14,870 nt of DNA from positions 1 to 14,870 of the forward strand of contig CAURVQ010000032.1 in NCBI GenBank assembly GCA_963528625.1, in the 5' to 3' direction. The translations under genes and the position numbers were made by a program. Shown here piece by piece: positions 1 to 6,938 of the stretch. Below the pieces are notes generated by a model. That model worked only from the letters and a program-made list of their open reading frames with translations. It was not told the DNA's origin and searched no databases. Source of the DNA: CALHVR01 sp963528625. GTDB taxonomy: Bacteria > Fusobacteriota > Fusobacteriia > Fusobacteriales > Leptotrichiaceae. The number at the start of each line of letters is the position of its first letter. Position 1 is the first letter of the stretch.

Positions 1-511
1 ATCCACTCCCTAATTCTATTCCTTTTATGTAAATTTCTTTAGCTTTTTCTATATTTCCTTCTTCTCTATAAATATCTCCTAATTGTCCTGCTGAATATTC
101 ACTTCCTAATTCTATTCCTTTTGTGTAAATTTCTTTAGCTTTCTCTATATTTCCTTCTTCTCTATAAATATTTCCTAACCAATAGGCTGAAGATCCATCT
201 CCTAACTCTGTTCCTTTTTTTAAATACTCTTCAACTTTCTCTATATCCCCTTCTTCTTTATATATACGTCCTAACCAATAGGCTGAAGATCCATCTCCTA
301 ATTCTATTCCTTTTTTAAAGAACTCTTTGGCTTTTTCTATATTTCCTTCTTTTCTATAAGTATCTCCTTCTTCTCTGTAAATAACTCCTAATTTTATTGC
401 TGAATAACTATCTCCTCTTAACATTGCTGCATGATAAAATTTTTTAGCTTCCTCTATATTTCCTTCATTATACCATTGTTCTGCTTGCTCTCTTAAAAAA
501 TCTAAATCCAT
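1..511 (-). CDS. Sel1/TPR-like repeat protein, partial (C-terminus beyond left edge)
   Basis: The reading frame is open from an ATG at 511 down to the window edge with no stop, giving about 170 residues. After a short leader (MDLDFLREQAEQWYNEGNIE) it consists of helical repeats of the form YREEGNIEKAKE..KKGIELGDGSSAYWLG, typical of Sel1-like or tetratricopeptide solenoids that bind protein partners. The repeat length is exactly 32 residues (96 bp) across the three complete steps visible; the first unit carries a 7-residue insertion (DTYRKEG). No signal peptide or membrane segment is seen, so a cytoplasmic protein is likely. A weak Shine-Dalgarno (GTAGGT) lies about 11 nt before the ATG. The repeat class is clear. 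The biological role is unknown, and whether another domain follows cannot be seen. Confidence 0.8.
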   Translation of the reverse strand, partial: MDLDFLREQAEQWYNEGNIEEAKKFYHAAMLRGDSYSAIKLGVIYREEGDTYRKEGNIEKAKEFFKKGIELGDGSSAYWLGRIYKEEGDIEKVEEYLKKGTELGDGSSAYWLGNIYREEGNIEKAKEIYTKGIELGSEYSAGQLGDIYREEGNIEKAKEIYIKGIELGSG

Positions 512-559
512 AATTTATATACCTACTTTCTTAGTTATTTTTTTACTTTCAATTATCTT

Positions 560-640
560 TTATTCTCTCATATTTCTTAAAAAACTATAACTTACAACCT
601 CTTTATTCTTATAAGTAAATTCTACCCCACAACCATTCAT
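560..640 (-). other. Possible gene remnant: 26-codon ORF upstream of the repeat protein
   Basis: A short minus-strand frame begins MNGCGVEFTYKNKE and ends SFLRNMRE before a TAA at 560-562. An in-frame TGA lies two codons before its ATG, and no Shine-Dalgarno is visible. The composition (alternating polar, aromatic and charged residues) looks more like the tail of a folded protein than random AT-rich sequence. It may be the decayed end of a lost gene, or chance. It sits 49 nt upstream of the repeat-protein start, on the same strand. Confidence 0.2.
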
Positions 641-651
641 AAATCAAATAC

Positions 652-657
652 ATTATA
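652..657 (-). promoter_or_regulatory. Possible -10 box for the repeat-protein gene
   Basis: The minus strand reads TATAAT here, but no convincing -35 is found 16-18 nt upstream and the surroundings are a run of TA repeats. It is the only perfect -10 hexamer I see in the divergent spacer on this strand. The rest of the 512-806 spacer holds the fabV promoter and no other gene that I can support. Confidence 0.3.
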
Positions 658-748
658 TATATATTGTTTATGATTAAACTTATATTAATTTTATACATCT
701 ATCTCTTAGCCTTGCACTTAAAAAGCAAAAAAATAACATGTGTTTTTA

Positions 749-777
749 TTGTAAAAAATACTATTTTAGTGTATAAT
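749..777 (+). promoter_or_regulatory. Sigma-70-type promoter of fabV
   Basis: TTGTAA at 749-754 and TATAAT at 772-777 are separated by 17 nt. Transcription would start near 784, giving a leader of only about 23 nt before the fabV ATG. No clear operator palindrome overlaps it. Confidence 0.7.
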
Positions 778-806
778 ACTTTTAACAATTTACGGGAGGA
801 ATAAAA

Positions 807-2000
807 ATGATTATAAAACCTAGATTAAAAGGAAGTTTAGCTTTATCAAATCACCCAATTGGGGCAAGAGAATTTGTTAAAAGACAAATTGACTATGTTA
901 AATCACAAGATAAATATACAGGACCAAAAAAAGTATTAGTTATTGGTGCATCATCAGGATACGGATTGTCTACAAGAATTTCTGTAGCTTTCGGTGCAGG
1001 TGCTGACACAATCGGTGTTGCATTTGAATTAGGAATTGAAAGAAAAAGAACAGGAACTGCTGGTTGGTGGAATACTATTGCGTTTACCGAAGCAGCTAAA
1101 AAAGAAGGATTGATTGCCAAAAACTTTATTGGGGACGCTTTTTCAAATGAGATGAAAGACAATGTAATTAAATACATTAAAGAAGAATTTGGTGGAAAAG
1201 TAGACTTAGTCGTTTATAGTTTAGCAAGTGCTATGAGAATAGATCCTAAAGATGGTGTTACATATAAATCAGCATTAAAATCATTAAAAGATGAAATTGT
1301 AGGTCCTTCAGTTAATTTAGAAAAAGAAACTCTTGAAGAAACTACAATGGGAGTTGCTAATGATGAAGAGTTAAAAAGTACAATAAAAGTAATGGGTGGA
1401 GAAGACTGGAAATTATGGATTGAAGCGTTAGATGAAGCAGATGTTTTAGCTGAAGGTGTTAAAACTGTTGCCTATTCATATTTAGGACCTAAAGTTACTT
1501 ACGGAATATATAAAGATGGAACGATTGGAGCTGCAAAAAGACATATTGAAGCTACTGCCGATGTTTTACACGAATTTTTACAAAAAAAATATCACGGAGA
1601 GGCATACATTTCATTAAGTAAAGCTTTAATGACTAAAGCAAGTGCTGTTATACCTATATTCCCATTATATGCACTATTATTATATAGAGTTATGAAAGAA
1701 AAAGGTATTCACGAAGGAACAATCGAACAAAAACAAAGATTATTAAAAGATATGCTTTACGGAGATAAACCTGAACTTGATGAGTTTAGAAGATTAAGAC
1801 CTGATAATTGGGAAATGAGAGAAGATGTGCAAGCTGAAGTTGAAGCATTGTGGGACACTGTAACTCCGGAAAACTTTAAAGAAGTTGGAGATTTTGAAGG
1901 AATTAAAAAAGAATTTATGAATTTAAACGGATTTGGCTTTGATAATGTTGATTATGATGCTGATTTAGATTTAGAAGAATTAGCAAAATTACAACCTTAA
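807..2000 (+). CDS. fabV: FabV-type enoyl-[acyl-carrier-protein] reductase / trans-2-enoyl-CoA reductase
   Basis: A 397-residue protein of the usual FabV/TER length. It catalyses NADH-dependent reduction of trans-2-enoyl thioesters, the last step of each fatty-acid elongation cycle. The nucleotide-binding turn GASSGYG is at residues 47-53, the family motif RTGTAGWWNT at 81-90, the conserved Asp at 110, and the catalytic pair Tyr235 and Lys244 with the eight-residue spacing (Y-X8-K) that separates FabV from FabI. The ATG at 807 has a strong GGGAGGA Shine-Dalgarno 6 nt upstream, and its MIIKPRLKGS start matches the family. It is transcribed alone. The family includes both lipid-synthesis FabV and butyrate-pathway TER. 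With no butyrate or other fab genes nearby, FabV is the more likely role, but sequence alone does not settle it. Confidence 0.93.
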   Translation: MIIKPRLKGSLALSNHPIGAREFVKRQIDYVKSQDKYTGPKKVLVIGASSGYGLSTRISVAFGAGADTIGVAFELGIERKRTGTAGWWNTIAFTEAAKKEGLIAKNFIGDAFSNEMKDNVIKYIKEEFGGKVDLVVYSLASAMRIDPKDGVTYKSALKSLKDEIVGPSVNLEKETLEETTMGVANDEELKSTIKVMGGEDWKLWIEALDEADVLAEGVKTVAYSYLGPKVTYGIYKDGTIGAAKRHIEATADVLHEFLQKKYHGEAYISLSKALMTKASAVIPIFPLYALLLYRVMKEKGIHEGTIEQKQRLLKDMLYGDKPELDEFRRLRPDNWEMREDVQAEVEALWDTVTPENFKEVGDFEGIKKEFMNLNGFGFDNVDYDADLDLEELAKLQP

Positions 2001-2015
2001 TTTGTTATAATTTCA

Positions 2016-2061
2016 AAAATAAGAACTGTACTTTTGAGTTTAAAAGTACAGTTCTTATTTT
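2016..2061. terminator. Bidirectional terminator between fabV and rbsK
   Basis: A perfect 20-bp stem (2016-2035 with 2042-2061) encloses a 6-nt loop GAGTTT, with A/T runs at both feet giving U-tracts in either direction. It ends fabV from the left and the nucleoside salvage unit from the right; its outer base pairs overlap the rbsK stop codon. Confidence 0.92.
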
Positions 2062-2983
2062 ATTTATATTCAATCAAAAATTTTTCAACTTCTTTCCTCA
2101 TAGGAATTGAATCTTGAGCCCCTTTTCGTGTCACGACAATAGCTGAAACGGCAGTTGCAAATTTAAGTGCTTCTTCTACATTTTTTGTTTCACACAATTT
2201 TGCAATAAAGCCTCCCAAAAAGCTATCTCCTGCCGCTGTTGTATCTATAGCTTTTACTTTATATGCTGGTATTTCTGTAATTTTATTCATTTTATCAAAT
2301 AAAACACTTCCTTTATCACCTAAAGTTAATATTATATTTTGTAAATTTTTATCTTTTTTCAACTTAATTATATTATCAAAATAATCATTATCACTATATT
2401 TTAAACCAAATATCTCTTCCATTTCAGTTTCATTTAACACTAAGTAATCAATTTTTTCTATTATTTTACTTGATAATTTTTTTGCAGGAGCAGGATTTAA
2501 AATCGTCATTTTCCCATATTCTTTAGCTTTTCCCAAAGTATATTCAATAGTTTCCATTGGAATTTCATTTTGTAAAACAATAATATCATTATTTTTTATT
2601 TTTTCTATACTTTTATCAATACATTCTTTAGTTAATTTGAAATTAGTGCCGGGTATAACTATTATATTATTATCTCCATTTTCATCAACCGTTATTATCG
2701 CTCTTCCTGTTACATCTTTATCATTTATAAATATTCCATCATTTTTTATATTATATTTATTAAGATTTTCAATAAGAATTTTCCCTTGTGAGTCATCTCC
2801 TACCATTCCAATCATTTCAGTTTCAACACCTAATTTTGAAATAGCTATAGCTTGATTAGCACCTTTTCCTCCACAACTTTCATAATACTCTTTTCCAAAA
2901 ATCGTTTCCCCTAATTTTGGTAATTTTTCAACTTTAACTGTCATATCCATATTCAAACTTCCAACAACTAAAACTTTATTCAT
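2060..2983 (-). CDS. rbsK: Ribokinase (PfkB family)
   Basis: A 307-residue carbohydrate kinase that phosphorylates ribose to ribose-5-phosphate with ATP. The N-terminus NKVLVVGSLNMDM is the standard ribokinase start. PfkB signature 1 (GGKGANQA) is near residues 38-45, NETE (phosphate/metal site) near 184-187, and signature 2 DTTAAGDSFLGG near 247-258 with catalytic Asp253. I prefer the ATG at 2983. A GTG two codons upstream (2989) is also possible: AAGGA lies 5 nt before the GTG and 11 nt before the ATG. It follows the nucleoside hydrolase by a few bases, and its Shine-Dalgarno overlaps that gene's end, so the two are cotranscribed. The context says its ribose comes from nucleosides; no ribose transporter is seen here. 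A related sugar kinase such as deoxyribokinase cannot be fully excluded. Confidence 0.9.
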   Translation of the reverse strand: MNKVLVVGSLNMDMTVKVEKLPKLGETIFGKEYYESCGGKGANQAIAISKLGVETEMIGMVGDDSQGKILIENLNKYNIKNDGIFINDKDVTGRAIITVDENGDNNIIVIPGTNFKLTKECIDKSIEKIKNNDIIVLQNEIPMETIEYTLGKAKEYGKMTILNPAPAKKLSSKIIEKIDYLVLNETEMEEIFGLKYSDNDYFDNIIKLKKDKNLQNIILTLGDKGSVLFDKMNKITEIPAYKVKAIDTTAAGDSFLGGFIAKLCETKNVEEALKFATAVSAIVVTRKGAQDSIPMRKEVEKFLIEYK

Positions 2984-2997
2984 ATTCACTCTTTTCC

Positions 2998-3936
2998 TTA
3001 TTTTATAACTTCAAAAATAATATTCCAAAACTTATCTAAATTTATTTCTACTCCTGTGTAAATTTTACTTTTTTCAATTTCATCTTTTGTAAAATCACTG
3101 TACTCACAATTACTACAAATAGTTTGTCCGTATTTTTCTTTATCGTTTAATTCTATTTTACAAGTAATTTTCTCTAATTTCACTAAACTTTCATCAATCA
3201 TATATGCTAAAGTTACAACATCATGTAATGTATGATATTCAAAATTACCATTTTCATCATAATTTACTGGAAAATGCAATCCATTGTAAAGAACTTCACT
3301 CGCTTTTGTTCCAAACTCTTTTATTTTATCAACAATTTCTTTATTTGGCATAGTTAAGTCCGTTATTTCAAGTCCCATCATTTTTATTTCAAGATCTGAA
3401 TTAAACACAATATCCGCTGCTTCAGGATCTGCAAAAATATTAAATTCTGCAAAAGGTGTTCTATTTCCTCCTTTACAGCTTCCACCCATTAAAACTATTT
3501 CTTTAATTTTCTCTTTTACTCTTGGTTCTTTGTTTAATACTGTTGCTATATTTGTCAAAGGTCCTACCGGAACTAAAGTTATTTTTTCTTCACTTTTCAT
3601 CAATGTTTCAATTATAAAATCAACTGCATTTTGTTCCTCTAATTTTTTATTCGTTTCAGGTAATTTTATTCCGTCTAGCCCTGTTTCACCATGAAATAAC
3701 GGAGCTACAATTTGATCTCTTTTAAGAGGTTTATCACACCCACCATAAACTGGTACATCAATTTTTAAATAATCACATATTTTCAAAGCATTTTTTGTTA
3801 CTTTTTCATAAGTTTGATTGCCTGCAACTATAGTTATTCCTAATAAATCAAATTTTTTATGAAGTCCTGCCACCATTATAGCTATTGCATCATCATGCCC
3901 GGGATCACAATCTAATATTATTTTTCTTTTTTCCAT
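2998..3936 (-). CDS. Inosine/uridine-preferring-type nucleoside hydrolase
   Basis: A 312-residue N-ribohydrolase that splits nucleosides into base and ribose. The Ca2+/ribose motif DCDPGHDD is at residues 9-16, VPVGPLTNIA at 122-131, GGSCKGGN at 151-158, the ribose-binding AEFNIFADPEAA at 163-174, and LHD at 237-239 supplying the late His and Asp of group I enzymes. I set the start at the ATG ending at 3936 because AGGAG sits 5 nt before it and MEKRKIILDCDPGHDD matches the family. An upstream in-frame ATG at 3957 lies before this Shine-Dalgarno and would add seven unlikely residues. The enzyme is cytoplasmic. It heads a two-gene unit with ribokinase, so it likely feeds salvage of base and ribose. 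The exact base preference cannot be read from the sequence. Confidence 0.9.
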   Translation of the reverse strand: MEKRKIILDCDPGHDDAIAIMVAGLHKKFDLLGITIVAGNQTYEKVTKNALKICDYLKIDVPVYGGCDKPLKRDQIVAPLFHGETGLDGIKLPETNKKLEEQNAVDFIIETLMKSEEKITLVPVGPLTNIATVLNKEPRVKEKIKEIVLMGGSCKGGNRTPFAEFNIFADPEAADIVFNSDLEIKMMGLEITDLTMPNKEIVDKIKEFGTKASEVLYNGLHFPVNYDENGNFEYHTLHDVVTLAYMIDESLVKLEKITCKIELNDKEKYGQTICSNCEYSDFTKDEIEKSKIYTGVEINLDKFWNIIFEVIK

Positions 3937-3967
3937 TTTTTCTCCTAAAATTTGCATAAATATAGTA

Positions 3968-4005
3968 AAAAATACAAACTATTTTTTAAAACAATTTGTA
4001 TTTTT
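3968..4005 (-). terminator. Terminator downstream of ychF
   Basis: An 11-bp A/T-rich stem (3968-3978 with 3995-4005) has a 16-nt loop, and the minus strand continues as a run of T after the stem. It lies between the ychF stop and the nucleoside hydrolase start. I see no clear promoter between it and the hydrolase, so partial read-through into the salvage genes is possible. Confidence 0.7.
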
Positions 4006-4017
4006 ATTTTTTAATAA

Positions 4018-5121
4018 CTAAACATTAAATCTAAAGTACATAACATCTCCGTCATTTACAACATACTCTTTTCCTTCAAGTCGCATTGCACCTTTTTCTT
4101 TTGAACCTGACCAACCGTTAAATTCAATAAATTTATCGTAAGATACGACTTCAGCTCTTATAAATCCTTTTTCAATATCTGAATGTATTTCACTTGCTGC
4201 TTTTGGAGCAAATGTCCCTTGTTTTACTGTCCAAGCTCTAACTTCTTTTTCTCCAGCTGTAAAGTATGTAATTAATCCTAATAACTTAAATCCACCTCTT
4301 ATTAGTCTATTTAAACTAGGTTCTGTAATTCCTAATTCATCAATAAACATTTGTCTTTCTTCTTCATCTTCTATTTCTATCAATTCAGCTTCCACTTTTG
4401 CTGAAAAAGTTACAACCTCACTATCATGTTCTGCTGCAAATTCTCTAACTTTTTTAACATAATCATTTTCAATTCCTTGAGTTAAATCGTCCTCAGAAAT
4501 ATTTGCTGCGAACATCATCGGTTTAATTGTTAAAAATTGATATACTTTTATTAAATCTTCTTCTCTTTGTGTAAATTTCAATGTCTTTAATAACTTAAAC
4601 TCTTCTAAATGTGCTTTACATTTTTCTAAAACTACTACAAGCTCCTTACCTTCTGTATTTCCACCTCTAGCCATTTTTTGATTTTTTTGAATTGCTCTGT
4701 CTACTGTTTCCATATCCGAAAAAATTAATTCTGCATTAATTGTTTCTATATCTCTTATTGGATCAACACTTCCTTCCACGTGAATTATATTGTCATCATC
4801 AAAACATCTTACAACTTGACAAATTGCAGCCGTATTTCTTATATTTGATAAAAATTGATTTCCTAATCCTTCTCCTTTTGACGCTCCTTTTACTAAACCT
4901 GCAATATCTACAAATTCAACTGTTGCTCCTAAAGTTCTTTGTGGATTTATTATTTTTGCTAATTCATCCAGTCTTTTATCTGGTACTGAAACTAATCCTA
5001 TATTTGGCTCAATCGTTGCAAACGGATAATTTGCAGCTTCGGCATTTTGTGTTTTTGTTATTGCATTAAACAATGTTGATTTTCCTACATTTGGTAATCC
5101 TACTATTCCTATTCCTATCAT
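4018..5121 (-). CDS. ychF: YchF/OLA1-family P-loop ATPase
   Basis: A 367-residue universally conserved Obg-like ATPase that associates with ribosomes and responds to redox stress in species studied. G1 is GLPNVGKST (8-16), NYPFATI is at 31-37, G3 is DIAG (72-75), and the G4 position reads NISE (207-210) in place of NKxD, the hallmark of ATP preference in this family. SAK (240-242) is G5, a helical insert lies in between, and a C-terminal TGS domain covers about 283-366 ending VMYFRFNV. The length is normal. The ATG at 5121 is forced because two in-frame TAA codons immediately precede it. Yet the strong Shine-Dalgarno (AGGAG, 5149-5153) is 27 nt away, with an inverted repeat between. It is the last gene of the yqeH-to-ychF run. 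Confidence 0.96.
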   Translation of the reverse strand: MIGIGIVGLPNVGKSTLFNAITKTQNAEAANYPFATIEPNIGLVSVPDKRLDELAKIINPQRTLGATVEFVDIAGLVKGASKGEGLGNQFLSNIRNTAAICQVVRCFDDDNIIHVEGSVDPIRDIETINAELIFSDMETVDRAIQKNQKMARGGNTEGKELVVVLEKCKAHLEEFKLLKTLKFTQREEDLIKVYQFLTIKPMMFAANISEDDLTQGIENDYVKKVREFAAEHDSEVVTFSAKVEAELIEIEDEEERQMFIDELGITEPSLNRLIRGGFKLLGLITYFTAGEKEVRAWTVKQGTFAPKAASEIHSDIEKGFIRAEVVSYDKFIEFNGWSGSKEKGAMRLEGKEYVVNDGDVMYFRFNV

Positions 5122-5130
5122 TTATTAATT

Positions 5131-5153
5131 TGTACGAATTTTCGTACACTCCT
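5131..5153 (-). promoter_or_regulatory. Shine-Dalgarno plus inverted repeat before ychF
   Basis: On the minus strand AGGAG (5149-5153) is directly followed by the dyad TGTACGAA-AA-TTCGTACA (5148-5131) and then 9 nt to the ATG. If the dyad folds as a 6-bp stem with a 6-nt loop, the effective spacing becomes about 9 nt, close to optimal. The same dyad could instead be an operator for a DNA-binding protein. Confidence 0.5.
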
Positions 5154-5166
5154 TTCCTTTTTATCT

Positions 5167-5688
5167 TTAATTTATATCATCTTTTAATTTTTCAAATATT
5201 CTAATTATTTTCCACTTTTCACTTTCTTTCGCTTTAATCAAATAATTTTTATCTAATAACGGTATAACTTTTATTCCGTAATAATCATAAATATTTCCAA
5301 ATAAATTAAAAATATCTTCTTGTTTATTCAACAAATATTTTGTTACATTTTCTCCAACAGTTATTATATATTTTGGATTAATTATTGCAATTTGCATTAT
5401 TAAATATTCTTTCCAATAATCATAATCCTGTTTTTCTGGCATTCTATTTTCAATTCTACATTTTAACAATGTCGTAAAATAACATTTTGACAAATCTAAA
5501 TTAGAATATGTGAAAAATTTTTTAAAATATTCTCCATATTTATCTACTAATAATTGTTTTTGCTTATTTTCTTCTTCACTTATTTCATCCATAACAAATA
5601 ATATTTCAGCTTCTTTATTTCCTTGTCCAATGATTGGATTTACGCATTTATTACACAATCTTAATTCAATTTCTAATTCATTCCACAT
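5167..5688 (-). CDS. Degenerate family-4 uracil-DNA glycosylase-like protein
   Basis: A 173-residue protein with the layout of family-4 uracil-DNA glycosylases: a CxxC pair at Cys12/Cys15, a core strand AEILFV, the stretch YFTTLLKCRIENRMP (third Cys at 77), IIMPKY-like helix with INPKYIITVGE, and a late IKVIPLLD strand. Key features are missing. The active-site GEAPG motif reads MDEIS (33-37), the C-terminal HPA-type motif is replaced by LLDKNYL, and the fourth cluster cysteine expected about 16 residues after Cys77 falls in a YWKEYL stretch without Cys. An extra Cys69 exists. I chose the ATG at 5688 because GAGG lies 5-6 nt before it; a GTG at 5700 is the other option. It follows walJ closely. 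The fold assignment is fairly secure, but glycosylase activity is doubtful. Confidence 0.7.
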   Translation of the reverse strand: MWNELEIELRLCNKCVNPIIGQGNKEAEILFVMDEISEEENKQKQLLVDKYGEYFKKFFTYSNLDLSKCYFTTLLKCRIENRMPEKQDYDYWKEYLIMQIAIINPKYIITVGENVTKYLLNKQEDIFNLFGNIYDYYGIKVIPLLDKNYLIKAKESEKWKIIRIFEKLKDDIN

Positions 5689-5705
5689 AAAATACCTCAC
5701 TAACT

Positions 5706-6479
5706 CTAAATTTTATAAATAGATGTCGTATTTTCAAGAACAATTTCTACATCTAAATGTTGTTTATTTTCTCTTTCTAATATATTATATAAAGTATTAT
5801 ATGCTAATTCTGGTGTATTATTATCTTTACTTATATGCATTAAATATATTTTTTTTAATTTATTTGAAATAACTTGAGCTATAAGTTTTGAAGCTTCTGC
5901 ATTTGACAAATGTCCATTTCTTCCTTTTACTCTATTTTTTAATTCCCAATGATAAGGACCTGTCATAAGCATTTCATAATCGTAATTACTTTCCAATACA
6001 ATAACATCACTATTTTTAAAATTTTCTCTTATAAGATTGGTAACACATCCAATATCACTAGCATAAGCTATTTTTTTATTATTAAATTCAAAAGTGTAAC
6101 CTAAACAAATTTCAGCATCATGCATTACTTCAAAATTTTTTATTACAGCTTCTCCTATATTCAATGTATCTGTATGCAAAAAATTTAAATTTTTTTTATC
6201 TATTTTCCCTATTTTTTCTCTAATTGTATTATAAGTTATTTCGTGTAAATAAATTGGAATATCATATTTTCTTGATAAAACTCCAAGTCCTTGTATATGA
6301 TCTGAATGTTCATGAGTAACAAAAATTCCATCAATATCTTCAATTCTTTTTTCAATATTATTTAATTTTTCTACCGTTTTTTTACCACTAAATCCAGCAT
6401 CAATAAGAAATTTTTTATTTCCCATTTCTATAAAACTTGAATTTCCACTACTTCCACTTCCTAATACTGAAAATTTCAT
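5706..6479 (-). CDS. walJ: MBL-fold metallo-hydrolase of the WalJ/YycJ type
   Basis: A 257-residue metallo-beta-lactamase-fold protein. The start MKFSVLGSGSSGNS is characteristic of the YycJ/WalJ group. The metal motif THEHSDH is at 55-61 (His56, His58, Asp60, His61), with His120, Asp142 and His215 (YLMHIS) completing a two-metal site, and GRNGHLSN at 187-193 is a group signature. Family members are predicted or shown to act as nucleases on DNA ends; in Firmicutes the gene accompanies the WalKR cell-wall system. No walKR genes are seen here, so only the enzyme class is inferred. AAAGGG lies just upstream of the ATG. A uracil-DNA glycosylase-like gene follows within 20 nt, which loosely suggests a DNA-maintenance pairing. 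Confidence 0.85.
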   Translation of the reverse strand: MKFSVLGSGSSGNSSFIEMGNKKFLIDAGFSGKKTVEKLNNIEKRIEDIDGIFVTHEHSDHIQGLGVLSRKYDIPIYLHEITYNTIREKIGKIDKKNLNFLHTDTLNIGEAVIKNFEVMHDAEICLGYTFEFNNKKIAYASDIGCVTNLIRENFKNSDVIVLESNYDYEMLMTGPYHWELKNRVKGRNGHLSNAEASKLIAQVISNKLKKIYLMHISKDNNTPELAYNTLYNILERENKQHLDVEIVLENTTSIYKI

Positions 6480-6513
6480 TTTTTCCCTTTCTAAGTTTTA
6501 ATAAAATAATATT

Positions 6514-6921
6514 TTATTCTATATTAGCTTCTATTTTCCCTGTTTCTATATTATAAACCCAACCACCTTTATTATCTTTTCTATTTGTAATTTTATTACT
6601 TTTAACGATATTTTTAGATAAATTTTCCGGAATTTCGTAAATTTTATCATTTCCATAAATCAATCCAAAACTATAATTAGTATCATTTTCTTTTACATTT
6701 TCTAAATTATTTTCGTTACCAATTAACTGAGGATTATTTCCATTTTTATTTTTATAAATTTTTATAGTATTTTCAAGTCTTAATCTTTCAATTTCAATAT
6801 TAGCTTTTAACATTTTTGATGAATTTGAATAACTAATATTAAACCAAATAATATAACTAATAAATCCTAAACTTATTAAAATAATCGTTACTATTGCATA
6901 ATTTTTAATATTTTTTTTCAT
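6514..6921 (-). CDS. Small membrane-anchored protein with a pilin-like fold
   Basis: A 135-residue protein I cannot name. Residues 1-8 are basic, 9-28 form one hydrophobic membrane segment, and the rest would lie outside. The soluble part resembles type IV pilins and type II secretion pseudopilins in two places: the amphipathic helix ending IERLRLENTIKIYKNKNGNNP (about 44-64, compare the pilin pattern of a helix running into LYKxxNGxYP) and the C-terminal KGGWVYNIETGKIEAN (118-133), which matches the GGWxYxxxTGxIxxN closing strand of such proteins. No prepilin peptidase site (G followed by FTLIE) is present, so it is probably not processed or assembled like a classical pilin. It sits between yqeH and walJ with short gaps (17 and 34 nt). 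The Shine-Dalgarno AAGGG is weak and distant (12 nt). Confidence 0.65.
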   Translation of the reverse strand: MKKNIKNYAIVTIILISLGFISYIIWFNISYSNSSKMLKANIEIERLRLENTIKIYKNKNGNNPQLIGNENNLENVKENDTNYSFGLIYGNDKIYEIPENLSKNIVKSNKITNRKDNKGGWVYNIETGKIEANIE

Positions 6922-6938
6922 TTATTTAATATCCCTTA

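Noticed and set aside
1..510. CRISPR-like array, suggested by the regular repeats at the left edge
   Set aside because: The 96-bp units are continuously open in one frame and translate into Sel1/TPR-like helices; there is no short palindromic repeat with unique spacers.
893..1177. Minus-strand reading frame of 94 codons inside fabV
   Set aside because: It is antisense to a clear enzyme, has no ribosome binding site and no family resemblance; it is a by-product of fabV codon use.
3934..3957. Upstream ATG (3957) as nucleoside hydrolase start
   Set aside because: The AGGAG motif lies after it and 5 nt before the ATG at 3936, and the extra residues have no counterpart in the family.
4740..5069. 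Plus-strand 109-codon frame opposite ychF, rich in Leu and Phe
   Set aside because: It is antisense to conserved G1-G3 coding sequence; the Leu/Phe bias is what AT-rich antisense sequence gives, and no start signal is seen.
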